In this document: positions 9,330 through 19,204 of the stretch, one piece after another | How positions within the stretch are numbered: the stretch's first letter is position 1 | How the letters are laid out: each line of letters begins with the position of its first letter | NCBI RefSeq assembly: GCF_027943255.1 | Contig: NW_026562179.1 | Span: 6,140,501-6,204,500, forward strand | From: Anastrepha obliqua | Taxonomy: Eukaryota > Arthropoda > Insecta > Diptera > Tephritidae | Direction of reading: 5' to 3' | Length of the DNA stretch: 64,000 bases | The notes under the pieces: model-generated | Databases searched by the model: none | What the model was told of the DNA's origin: nothing | What the model saw: only the letters and a program-made list of their open reading frames with translations | Made by a program: the position numbers and the translations under genes

Positions 9330-10917
9330 TCGATGAGGTTCAAGGAGCCATCAACCTTATGCAACCATCCAAAACCATTGGGTCTGACGGACTAAACATG
9401 CTGATGTTGAAATGCCTAGGTCCATTGGGAGATGAATACCTCACTAGGGTCTTCAATATGTCTGTGGCCACTGTCATTATTCCTGACAATTGAAAATCAG
9501 GGAGAGTGGTTCCACTACTGAAACCTGGGAAACCCGCCAACCAATGGGAGTTTTATCGTCCGACAACTCCTTTCACCAGTAGTGAAGAGTCTTGAAACCC
9601 TTCTACTCCCACTCTTTACGAAACATCGGACCCCAGTCTCACACCAGCATATCTTCCGAAGAGTGCACAGCACCACCACGGCACTCACCGTTATTAACAC
9701 TCAGGTAAACCGCGGGCTCAACCAAAACCGCCCCTGCGAGAGGACTGTCCTAGAAGCGTTGGACCTAACAAAGGCTTTCGACCAGCCATGCCACGCTACT
9801 AGATGATATTTTATAGTCGACACTCCCGCCAGAACTGAAGAGGTGGTCCGCCAACTATCTGAGTGGTCGACACTAGTCAGTGATTTTTAGAGACCAAATC
9901 TCCAAACAGAGGAAGATCGAGCAGGGTGTGCCGCAGGATGGTGTCCTTTCACCCTTGCTCTTCAACTTCTATCTATCGAATCTCCCCTAACCCCCAGCAG
10001 GAGTCTCCCTGGCCTCATACGCTGACGACTGAACGATAATGGCGTCGGACAATGACATTGATGGCCTGTGCTTCAAACTAAACGAATACCCCGCCTGCCT
10101 CTCTCGCTTCTTCACTGTGAGGAACTTATAACTTTTCCCTTCTAACCTTTTGACAGTTTACTCTCCTTCTCTGCACACACAACCGCAATTGCCACTAAGG
10201 TCCAAAATCGAACAAAGGTCCTCAGATTGCTTGCCGGCAGCACTTGGGCACTTGGGGAAAAGACAAAGAATTATTGCTATCGACATTTAAGGCAATTGGC
10301 CGGTCGGTTCTAAACTATGCTGCGCCTGTCTGGTCACCAGGAACTAGTGACGGGCTGTGGATAAAACTCCGGACTCACCAAAACACTGCTATTCAGACAG
10401 CGACGGGCTGCCTCCTGATCTCCCCTCTTCAACACCTTCACAACGAGGCACAGATCCTCCCGGTAAAGGAGGACAACAAACTACTCAGCAAACGGATTAT
10501 GCTTGGGTGTTTCCGTCAGGAGACTCCTCAATTACACCGACGAGATCCAGGAAAAAACGAACAGGCAACTACCCACCTTCTAAAACTTTCTAAAACTCCC
10601 GACCGAATGCCGTCATCGGAGTCCAACCCCCACTCATCGCAAACGAAGAGCTCGAATTTCCCCGAGAGTCCCGCGTAACCTTGGCACAATTACGTTCTGG
10701 ATACTGTAGCAGGTTAAACTCCTACTTATTCAGAATCGTCCCCGACATACTAAACATATGTCCGGCATGTGAAGGCACCCCGCACGACACCAACCACCTT
10801 TTCACATGCCCCATCAAACCCACTCATCTAAGACCCATCTCCCTCTGGACCCAACCTGTCGAAACAACTAGTTTCCTGGGCCTACCGTTAGATGAGCTAG
10901 ACGAAGACGACCGGTGA
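9330..10917 (+). pseudogene. LINE-A RT and C-terminal domain
   Basis: Reads DEVQGAINLMQPSKTIGSDG (motif 1), CLGPLGDEYLTRVFNMSVAT, then a stop-ridden middle with YADD degraded to YAD-stop near 10020, and a C-terminal part: NYAAPVWSPGTSD, LAQLRSGYCSRLNSYL, CPACEGTPHDTNHLFTCPIK and LDELDEDDR ending at 10917. The final CPAC...H...C motif is a zinc-binding tail shared by all LINE-A copies. Confidence 0.75.
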
Positions 10918-10965
10918 TTACACTACACTGACACTACACTGACAGTTACTGCTACAACCACAACA

Positions 10966-11465
10966 ACAGCACGTGAAGACCTGTAATTTCACCACTGGTG
11001 TGAGTAAGGTCTGGTCTACCGTAAGGTCCCTCTCGAACCTGACGAGGCCTAACGAATGGTGGTTATTACCTTCAACGGTTTCACTTCGTCGCATCCGAAG
11101 AAATGCGCGAGCTATTTTCCCCGGCAATTTATATTGCTTCCTCCGGTCAATAGATCCAAGCGTTGGTGGCATGACGCTGACGGGTGTACAAACCACTGAA
11201 CAACAGTGCGTCTCTTACTTTTCCCACTGATGAGATTCGGGGGCCATCAACAAAGCTAAAGCTTCCAAAGCCATTAGCCATTAGGGGCATCTTATCGGCC
11301 GATAACTCTCCTTTCTTCAGTAATGAAGACACTTGAAACCCTCCTACTCCTACTCCCACTCTTCCCGAAACACCTGGCCCAAGCCCCACATCAGCATGTT
11401 TTCCTACGAGTGCACAGTACACCACAGCACTCACCACCACAAAATACCACGATAAACCCCGGGCT
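10966..11465 (+). mobile_element. LINE-A fragment, plus strand
   Basis: A second, shorter LINE-A piece directly after the tail of the previous copy. It starts in the linker (KTCNFTTGVSKVWSTVRSLS) and passes through the RT region with a deletion at about 11280, where KAIS jumps to the segment encoding SYRPITLLS. It ends in the segment matching NTQVNRGLNQN near 11465. No start, no tail, many stops. Confidence 0.7.
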
Positions 11466-13050
11466 TAACCTCAGAGCTGTTGGGAGATTTGTGGCTGTTG
11501 CTTGCTGGAGGTGACATCCGATTTGACGCTTCCGATCGATTACTAGGCCGACAGCTAACCAATCTTGTGACGGTGTTTGCTGGTGAGATCCGCCAGCAAC
11601 AGTTGTTGCCTTTCAAGGATGTCCTCGCTGTTCTACCATATATTTAATGCTGATGCATATAGGGCTGGTTCGTGATAAACTCCACTGCTGGTGGATGGTT
11701 CATCATCCTAGCGGGCGTGTTCCTCAAAGGCCGATACTTCTGCCTCTGCGAACCCCGCGAGGTAGTGTTTGCTCAGAATTCCTACACTGACTTTTTTGTT
11801 ATTACTTATGTAGTTTTCGTTGCATTGGTCATCGTTCTCAAGTGGTACCAGACATCACTGTGAGTGGTCGCCTAATCTTCCCGGTGCCTGGATCTGGTCT
11901 GAGATTCGACTAAGTCCCTGCACCGCATCAAGGTGCCTGCCATAGCATTTCTCCTATGTATGTAGAATAGAATTTTACCGGGTACTGTAGCACACTCTGG
12001 AAAACAATAACCAATATGGCAGTTTATTTTAAAAAGATAATGTCAATTTTCGGATATGGAGCCATTGCAACAGGTGCGCTGGAAACGTTTTCTATATGTG
12101 CCACTATACTGCTCTATTAGAATGCCATATCTTGAAAATGGTTTGTGCTGCATGTCAAATGTTCCGATTGTAGTTCGCAGCGTCAAGTTCTCTATCAATG
12201 GTTCTGCGCCAAGTATTCACGGGGGTGTAAGGTCATCTAGAATCCATCTCAGCGCTTGCCTTATAATAGGTTCACATATGAATTAATCACCTATAAATCT
12301 ACCAAATTAATCTAACCGTTCACATATGGCAGATTACCTGCAAAATCTACAATCAGCTGTCAATACTGCTTTGAGAGGCTTTTCTTCATAGAAATTATTT
12401 TGGTGAAATACTTCGGTGTTTTTGGTTTCTTTAACTATTATTAATGATATGAAGATATTACAAGGAGAAGGAATATCTAATTTAAATGCGCAATTGGCTG
12501 CTAATAATAAACAGTTGAAGGAAATCCGAATCCGAAGTTTACTGAGGTTGCAAAAAATTATGGCAGTAATACGCAAAGGAAATTGTATATTATATTTTCT
12601 AATAAGTAAAAGGAGGGCAACACGTTTATGGACACACGCTTTTTTCTGTGAAATGAATCCCTAATTAATAACATTTCACAAACGTTTTATTAACATTATG
12701 TTTAAAGACCTGTTTTCTTTGCCGGCATCCATTTAATTTAGTTTTTATTTTGATGTTTCTCGTTATATTCGTAATAATTATTATCGATAGCACAGAAAAC
12801 ACAGGGTTGCATGTCAATAAGTACCGTTATTATCTAGGACTATTTTATAATCTCAGATTTTGGGAGAGAAATTTTGTATGGGAAATCGCGTTTTTTAATC
12901 ACGGATTTTTAGTGAAGTGCGAAAAAGTATATCATCTACTTATATGTGAACGTATTATTACAATATTTTTTACGAGTTTGCGAAGTATGTGACCAATCCA
13001 CTTACGCCGATCAATCTCTACCGGTACAGCCCTATCTTATGGGTACGACT
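11466..13050. other. Unassigned region
   Basis: About 1.6 kb with no recognised coding region. 11466-11950 is less AT-rich, with an opening at 11672-11863 whose product (hydrophobic VITYVVFVALVIV near its end) I do not recognise. The rest is AT-rich with stops throughout. No terminal repeats found. Confidence 0.4.
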
Positions 13051-13421
13051 TCATAGATGCTTTACGTTTCGGCGTTCATATAATGTGTGTAGGCCTTTTA
13101 TTGCCTCATTTACGCTTTGAGTACGAAATTTATCTTCTTCTGCTGCAATCTTGATGTTCATCTTAAATACGAGTAAATAATGATCACTGACAATGTCAGC
13201 TTCTCTTTTCGAACGAACGGCCAGAAGAGACGTCCGCCACTTGCAGTTTACGAATATGTGATCTATCTGATTTGGTTTTCCATTAGGAGATTCCCAGGGT
13301 ATTTTGTCAGAATTTTGTTTGGAAATAATGTTCCCCTTACCACCATATTTTTTTCGCAACAAGATTCAAGAAGTCGACCTCCATTATTGTTGCGTTTCCC
13401 TAGACCGTGTGTACCCATATA
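13051..13421 (-). pseudogene. RTE-like endonuclease fragment, 3' part
   Basis: Minus strand from 13421: YMGTHGLGKRNNNGGRLLE, then NMVVRGTLFPNK, a frameshift near 13315, then IPWESPNGKPNQIDHIFVNC, KWRTSLLAVRSKREADIVSD and HYLLVFKM. HGxGxRNxNGxRL, TLFPxK, W-SPxGxxxNQIDHI and SDHxLL are the signatures of the endonuclease/exonuclease/phosphatase domain in RTE-like elements, often annotated as craniofacial development protein 2-like. The segment upstream continues at 14690-14778 beyond the mar-1 insertion. Confidence 0.75.
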
Positions 13422-14690
13422 TTAGGTAAGGGAATAACTTCGTAGCGTAGAAGACCTTTATTTAAACAAAAAATAATAATTATATCATTAAGTTAATCAA
13501 AAATATATTCGCCGTTGCTGTTTATAACCTCTTCCCACCTCTCGACCTAATTGTTGATGCCATTCCGCCAAAAATCTCCTGGTTTGGTGTCAAAGAAGAT
13601 AAGCCAGTTTTTATTGACCTCATTGTTATCGAAGTTAACGCCCTTCATATGGTTTGACAGGGAGCGGAAAAAATGGTAATCGGTCGATGCAAGGTCCGGA
13701 GAATACGGCTGATGCTGAAAGACCTCCCATTCGGGCTCTTGGAGTGCGGCTTTGACGGCTTGTGGATTATGGGGCCTGGCGTTATCGTGAAGGAGGATGG
13801 TTTGACCATGCCGATCAGGTCTTTTCAGACTCGTTCACGCGGTGTAGCTTGGCAATGTAGAGCTCCTTGTGGACCGTGGCACTTTTTTCGAGCATTTCAG
13901 AGTGTAACATGCCCTCCCAGTCCCACCAAACACATATCATGATTTTCTTTGTATGAAGATCCGGCTTGACTCTCGACTGTGGCGTACCTCCTGAAGCCAC
14001 CCACTCCTTTCTTTGCTTCATGTTAATGTACGAGTATAGGTATCATTTTTCATCTCCCGTGACGATTCGGTACAGAATGCGCTGTTTATGATCGCGTATT
14101 GGTCGATGGCGGGCGAGCTCCTGAGAGGCAATTTGAAGACGACTTTTCGTCTTTGTTGAGCTGTGAGACACCCAGGCTCCCTATTTTTCGGTAAATCCCA
14201 TTGGATAAAGATGATTGAGAATCGTTTTATGATCGTGGTCCATTTTTCCGCCAACTCACGACTGGTTTGGCGACCGTTCTCCTTCAAAAGTGATTGGAGA
14301 CACTATTCATCGAATTCAGAAGGACTTCCGCTGCCGGACGTGTCATTGACGTCAAAGTCGCCTTTTTTAAACTTTGCAAACCATTTTCTTGCTGTAGACT
14401 CGCCTATGACACCTTCTCCACACACGTGGCAAATGTCCTGTGCTGCTTCGGCAGCTTTTTGACCTCGATGAGAAGCAAAGAAGAGCAGGTGTCGAAAATG
14501 TTGATTTTTGCCTCCTGAGCTTTCCATTTCTAAGCTTCAAAACTAATCAAAAATTGAAAAACTCAAAGATACAATTAACATAGTTTTGTTGAGCCGAAAG
14601 AGTTCTATGAAATGAATACTTACCATTTGCCAAAGGTCAAACAAAACGTTATAAAATAAAAGAAAATATAAAAACGCTGTGAACTTACGG
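13422..14690 (-). mobile_element. mar-1: decayed mariner inserted in an RTE-like endonuclease
   Basis: The low-coordinate end reads TA-TTAGGTAAGGGAATAACTT, a mariner-like terminus beside a TA. The high-coordinate terminus is too worn to recognise; I place it near 14690 because the RTE-like endonuclease reading resumes there. The transposase reads 14527 to about 13488. Length near 1.27 kb is normal for mariner. Confidence 0.7.
13488..14527 (-). pseudogene. mar-1 mariner transposase (DD34D), broken
   Basis: Starts at the Met at 14527. N-terminal helix-turn-helix: GQKAAEAAQDICHVCGEGVI and ARKWFAKFKKGDFDV, ending SGSGSPSEFDE. The catalytic domain has VTGDEK followed by a stop where Trp belongs (TGG to TGA near 14062), then MICVWWDWEGMLHSEML, and after a frameshift near 13815 LLHDNARPHNPQAV and YSPDLASTDYHFF, finishing NSNGEYIFD-stop. 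All three catalytic Asp positions remain, but the stop and frameshifts prevent a product. Confidence 0.8.
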
Positions 14691-14778
14691 TGAAATCTCC
14701 GATGATCATTATTAATTCACTGTCATTCGAATGTGTTGCTACACTGGTGTTTAGATTTTCATATAATTCGTTGTTGTT
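14690..14778 (-). pseudogene. RTE-like endonuclease fragment, 5' part
   Basis: Minus strand reads LYENLNTSVATHSNDSELIM followed by IIGDFTV. In RTE-like endonucleases FY..L......D.-IIIGDFNAKVG directly precedes the HGLGxRNxNG segment, which is what lies on the other side of mar-1 at 13421. So the two pieces are one domain split by the transposon. LINE-A sequence cuts it off at about 14780. Confidence 0.65.
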
Positions 14779-14779
14779 G

Positions 14780-15965
14780 CAGCAAAAATACTAAACCCTG
14801 CCAGTGTAGTGTTAATCACCGGTCGTCTTTGTCTAACTCATCCAAGAAACTTGCTGTTTCGACATGTTGGGTCCAAAGGGAGAGGGATGTTATATGAGTG
14901 GGTTTGGTGGGGCATGCGAAAACGTGACATATATTTAGTCGGGGTCGATTCTGGATCAGTAGGAGTTTGACACTAAACCTACCATGACGGGTCAAATGAC
15001 CCATTTTAAAGAGGGGATATCAGGAGGCAACCCGTCGTTGTCCGAATTGCAGTGTTTTGTCAAGTCTGGAGCTTTATCAACTGCGTGTCACTAGTGACTA
15101 GACATGCGCAGCTTAGTGTAGAACCGGGCGATCAATTGCGTTAAATGTCGATAGCAACAATTCTTTGACTTTTCCCCAAGTGCCTAAGTGCTGCCGGCAA
15201 GCGATTGGAGAACCTTGCTGCGATTTGGGACTTTAGTGGCAATTACGGTTGTGTGCGCAGAGAAGGAGAGCAAACTGTCAAAGGTTACATCCAAAATTTC
15301 GGAATTGTTAACAGTCGGAGACCTGGGAGACTCCTGCTGGTGGTTGGAGGAGCTTAGATAGATAGAAGTTGAACAGCAGGGGTGAAAGGACACCACCCTG
15401 CGGAGCCCCTTGCTTGATCTTCCTTGCAGTATCGAAAGCCTTCTTCAAGACAAACGCTACTAGGGCAATCCTCTCGCAGGGAAGGATTTGGTTAAGCCCG
15501 CGGTTTATCTGGGTTTTTATGACGGTGAGTGCTGATGTGGGGTTGAGGCCAGGTGTTTCGTGAAGAGTGGGAGTAGGAGGGCTTCAAGTGTCTTCACTAC
15601 TGTGGAAGGGAGAGCTATCGGCCGATAAGATTCTCCTTGGTTGGCGGACCACTCTCCCTGCTTTCCACTTGTCAAGGATAATGAGGATACCCAAAGACAA
15701 ATTGAAAACCCTTGTGAGATACCCTACTCCCAATGGACCCAGTTGTTTGAGCATCAGCGTGTTCAGTCCGCCAGGGCCAATGGCTTTTGAAGGTTTGGTT
15801 TTGAAGAAATCAAGTGGTGCACTGTTGTTCATTAGTTCGTGCAGCCGTCTGGTGGCACGGCGCTTGGATCGAGGCCGCCTATGTAATCCTCTACCGTACT
15901 TTGGGCCCGGCACACACTTCCAGTGCAACTCTACAACCACCACAAAACTCCCTGTGGCACCGGAT
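14780..15965 (-). mobile_element. LINE-A copy, minus strand, truncated and deleted
   Basis: Tail GTTGTTGTTGCAGCA at 14780, then C-terminal coding (HVFACPTKPTH, LDELDKDDR) at 14816-15004, thumb pieces at 15184-15310 (LDVTFDSLLSFSAHTTV), a jump to the end of motif B near 15335-15430, and RT motif 1 and linker at 15584-15860 (KAIGPGGLNTLMLKQLGPLG). The catalytic YADD and part of the palm are missing. It stops at about 15965 within linker sequence. No target duplication found. Confidence 0.75.
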
Positions 15966-16009
15966 TTAAGTCTTCGGTCGGGCTTCGTAGCCAAAATTGC
16001 ACACGATTG

Positions 16010-16330
16010 CAAAATGCGTTAAAATTATTGAAGCTTTTTGGCAAACTGGTCGATCTTTAAGAACAGCATATCGTTAAATTCGTAAGTTTTTTTGGTGGAA
16101 ATAATCATCTGAATGTTACGAAAACTCAAAGGTAGGTGAAAAAATGTCGAGAAACTGGTTTTGTCGAGGATAGAAAAAGGACTGACCCCAAAAAATCGAC
16201 GATTTGTTGAGAATATTGCTGCTGTTGTACAAAGTGTTGCTGAACAACCTTCAACATTGATATATCAACGTCTCAACAAATGGGCTTTCATGAATCTACT
16301 GTTTGGAGGATTTTAACTGTAGACGTGCAC
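16010..16330 (+). pseudogene. DUF4817-type transposase N-terminal fragment
   Basis: Plus strand, with frameshifts: VKIIEAFWQTGRSLRTAYR, then a FRETGFVEDRKRTDPKKS-like segment, VVQSVAEQPSTLIYQRL and a final ES-VWRIL. The order EAFxxTGRS...RR..., K-FRETGSVxDRKRxGRP, VxxSVxxxP and SVxRIL is the DUF4817 helix-turn-helix region of an insect Tc1/mariner-class transposase. The catalytic domain is absent; 700-950 may be the matching C-terminal part of the same family. Confidence 0.6.
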
Positions 16331-16590
16331 ATGGTGGGCATTTGAGTTGTGTAATGTCCACATATAAGAGACGTATTATGAATAAAAACATGTTTTATTT
16401 TAAATCAACATCTAGGTATGCGCGTACTTTGGAAGACCCTCTATAACTATTAACTAATTAATTGATCGCGCAAAATGTTTTCGCCATCTAAACATTTCAC
16501 GCGCATACTGACCTCACATTACGTCATTTCAACGGGCGGAGACTACAACACTCACATCATACCGTCTATATACATATATCAATGTATATA

Positions 16591-16878
16591 TAATTAGCGC
16601 GTACACCATTTTTGGGTGTTTGACCTACCTCCTTCTATTTGTGGCGTACTTCTTGATGTTGTACCACAAATGGAGGGACCTACACTTTCGAGCCGACTCC
16701 GAACGGCAGATATTTTTTATGATGAGCTTTTTCATGGCAGAAATAGGTTTGCCATTGCCTGCCGAGGGGATATTAGAAAAAACTTTTTCTTCACTTTGGT
16801 ATTTCTCCGAGATTCGAACCTACGTCGTCTCTGAATGAATGGTAGTCACGCACCAACTCATTCGGATACGGCGGCCAC
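16591..16878 (-). mobile_element. SINE-1 copy B, minus strand
   Basis: Read on the minus strand from 16878: GGCCGCCGTATCCGAATGAG, TTGGTGCGTGACTACCATTC, then GTAGGTTCGAATCTC (pol III B box intact) and the conserved body down to AACACCCAAAAATGGTGTAC near 16600, with a TA-rich tail. The A box differs from copies C and D by one base (GTATCC for GTAGCC). Chance plus-strand openings lie inside it. Confidence 0.8.
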
Positions 16879-17042
16879 CTATCAGTAAAAACAGGTGTAT
16901 CTGGCAACACTTTTTTTCGAACGTGGTTGTTAATGCATTTGTTGCATTTACTGTGCAAATATCAGCAATAAAGGCAGTGAATTCTTATCAACTGTTCGTT
17001 TGCAAATATGGAATCTGAGTAAGTAAAAAATATTTTTTAATG

Positions 17043-17941
17043 TTAGGTGCGCAACTAAGTTCCCACTCTTTGTCAATAGATACCGCCAGTAATTTAGACA
17101 CATGGTAACCAAACTGATTCGACACATTCGTGATTTTGTTTTGGTATCATATACTTTTGGTTTTGTGAAAATGTTTGATTTTGTGCCGAATAATCGTCAT
17201 TTGCGGGAGGTGTGATTTCCCTCTTTCATTCGAAACAATGGGCGGCTTAAGCGCAACGAGAGCAACAAAAAGTTTATGGACATGCTGATTTAAGTGAAAC
17301 AACGTGCCGAGATTGGTTCCGTCGCTTTAAAGACGGTGATTTTATTGTTGACGACCGTCCGCGTGAAGAAATTCCAAAAACCTTCAAAGACGGTAAATTT
17401 GAGGCATTGCTCAATGAGGATCCGTGTCAAATGCAAGAAGAGCTTGCTTCAGTATTAGGAGTTACCGGCAATCCAAAGAAACGAAAGTCATGGGGACTGC
17501 CCGGTCATGCTTCTACGTCGTCGCCTTGGCCGAATATTCACGCTGCGAAGGTTATGCTATGTATTTGGTTTTACCAAGTTGGTGTTATTTATTATGAACT
17601 GTTAAAACCAAGTGAAACTATCACTGGGGATCGGTATCGACTTCAATTGAAGTCTACCTACCTGGAAACACTGAAATGAAAAATCCTACCCCACCCACCT
17701 TATTCTCCAGATATTGCGCCTTCCGATTATCAACTGTGCCGATCGATGGCACATGGTCTTGCTGACCAGCAGTTCCATTCATATATTTACCGCGACGGTA
17801 TAAGAGATCTAACAGAAAGATAGGGAAAAGTAGTAGGCAGCAATGGGTAATACTTTCAATGATTCACTTGTAATCATTTTTTTCAGAATAAAGTTGTATT
17901 TGTATCAAAAGAGAACAGCGACAACTTAGCTGCGCACCTAA
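17043..17941 (+). mobile_element. mar-2 copy A: internally deleted mariner with TIRs
   Basis: Left terminus TTAGGTGCGCAACTAAGTTC and right terminus, on the minus strand, TTAGGTGCGCAGCTAAGTTG. A TA follows the right end (17942); the base pair before the left end reads TG. At 899 bp it is shorter than a complete mariner (about 1.3 kb) because the transposase has an internal deletion at about 17465. Two more copies of the family lie at 46833 and 56496. Confidence 0.85.
17171..17835 (+). pseudogene. mar-2 mariner transposase, internally deleted
   Basis: Begins MFDFVPNNRHLREV, passes a stop, then LSETTCRDWFRRFKDGDFIV (helix-turn-helix), KTFKDGKFEALLNEDPCQMQ and SVLGVTG, where it jumps straight to NPKKRKSWGLPGHASTSS. 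The jump removes TGDEKW with the first catalytic Asp. Then AKVMLCIWFYQVGVIYYELL and, after losing the DNARPH segment, HPPYSPDIAPSDYQLCRSMA with the last Asp. With two catalytic motifs missing it cannot be active. Confidence 0.8.
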
Positions 17942-18244
17942 TATTATTCTCCTTTTTCCTAATAACCTTACAATTCTTTTAGAAAGTTACGATAAAAAAT
18001 GGCTTCATCCGTGGATAGCCTCAAAAGATGAACAGTTTTACCGCGACGGTATACGAGATCTACCATAAAGATGGGGAAAAGTAGTAGGCAGCGATGGGTA
18101 ATACTTTCAATGATTCACTTGTAATCTTTTTTTCAGATTAAAGTGGTATATGTATCAAAAGGGAACAGCGACAACTTAGCTGCGCACCTGATATTATTCT
18201 CCTTTTTCCTAATAACCCTACAATTCTTTTAGAAAGTTACGATA
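17787..18244. repeat. Tandem duplication of the mar-2 right end and its flank
   Basis: Unit 1 (17787-17994) and unit 2 (18036-18244) both run from TTTACCGCGACGGTATA through the right TIR and the same flank (TTATTCTCCTTTTTCC to GAAAGTTACGATA), a period near 250 bp. Unit 2 is preceded by about 35 bases of mar-2 coding sequence (TCAAAAGATGAACAG) missing from unit 1, so the duplication predates the internal shortening or used another copy as donor. Confidence 0.8.
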
Positions 18245-18245
18245 G

Positions 18246-19204
18246 GGAGTTCTAGAAGAACGCAGAAAGGGATGCTATATACTCAAGAAACGCGGAAACA
18301 AATTTCGCAGGCTTGTGAACTTCTATACCACTTATATAAATTAATTGAACTCGTTTTTAGTATTTAAATATACTTTATTTTATTTTTTGAGCACGACTAA
18401 AGTTATAATACATATGTGAATAATGTTGAATGTTAAGCGATACGATTCGCCTTTCGTACGTTCACTTTTGTACTGCTTGATCGCTGACCATCCAAATCCC
18501 ATTGCCCGCAATTGCTGTTGCCTTTGCAATCTTTAGCGCGGATGTCCCAACAACAATGCCAGCACCCACAACTGGTTTTTGCTAGTCTCACCTTCAACTG
18601 ACCTATGCTATTCTTGCAAAGGTGATCTTCATAACTGCTGGCTCTATGAACAATAGGCAACGGTATGGGCAATTTGTTTCTTTGCTGTTTTATTAGTGCA
18701 AAGACATTGCACTTGCATTCCACTATTGGTGTTGCTAGGCGCATTGAAACTTCTACCGCCCAACCCAGCATCCAATCTGATGCGTTGACTTAACCCAGCA
18801 TACAAATGCAAGTAAAAGGTTGATCGGTCAGAAGGGATACCTTAACTTATACAAGCGAATAAAAAATAGGAATAACTCCACTTGCAGAAATGGTACTTTC
18901 TGGGTGTGTTTTGATGATTTCGACGCGTACGGAACGTGGTATTCAGTAAAATTTCTAGAAGAAAACTTTCCAGCGGTGTTGATGTTGTAGCAGCATACAC
19001 ATTCCCCGTACATGCTGCTGGAGTGACAGTTATTTTATGACAAATATTTTTCTGTTTGCCGATAAGAGTTATTCTTTCCTTGCCAATAAATTGAAGGCAA
19101 CAATATGTAACATTATAATTTAATCACGTTCGTAGACGGAACACAGGGCGGAGATTAATGCACGGCTATCTATCAGGACCGTGTGCAATTCGTTAATGTT
19201 GTTA
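18246..19204. other. Unassigned AT-rich region
   Basis: No element recognised. A minus-strand opening at 18433-18771 (112 codons, Cys-rich centre CGCWHCCWD) has no motif I know and no splice or promoter support, so it is not called as a gene. Confidence 0.4.

Larger units (their letters stand above)
8123..10965 (+). mobile_element. LINE-A copy, plus strand, internally deleted
   Basis: Starts with the 5' block CATTCCCATGGCAGCC and ends at CTGCTACAACCACAACAACA, the CAA-type tail. Coding order: first PHD-like cysteine cluster (HKRLHPNSTSVRCNMCNGW, about 8330-8410), second cluster (CSVCQTRIPRNLA, about 8605-8690), Pro-rich linker, endonuclease start (EFMSRHGIPIAAV, 8930), then jumps inside the endonuclease near 9060 and from TWRPML near 9215 to the RT linker. 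RT and C-terminal sequence run 9330-10917. The deletions and many frameshifts make it dead. No target duplication found. Confidence 0.8.

Noticed and set aside
13422..13442. Matching TIR for mar-1 near 14690
   Set aside because: I looked for the inverse of TTAGGTAAGGGAATAACTT near 14590-14700 and did not find a convincing one, so only one terminus is claimed.
18433..18771. 112-codon minus-strand opening with a Cys-rich centre
   Set aside because: No recognisable domain, no splice or promoter support, and the Cys spacing fits no zinc finger I know.
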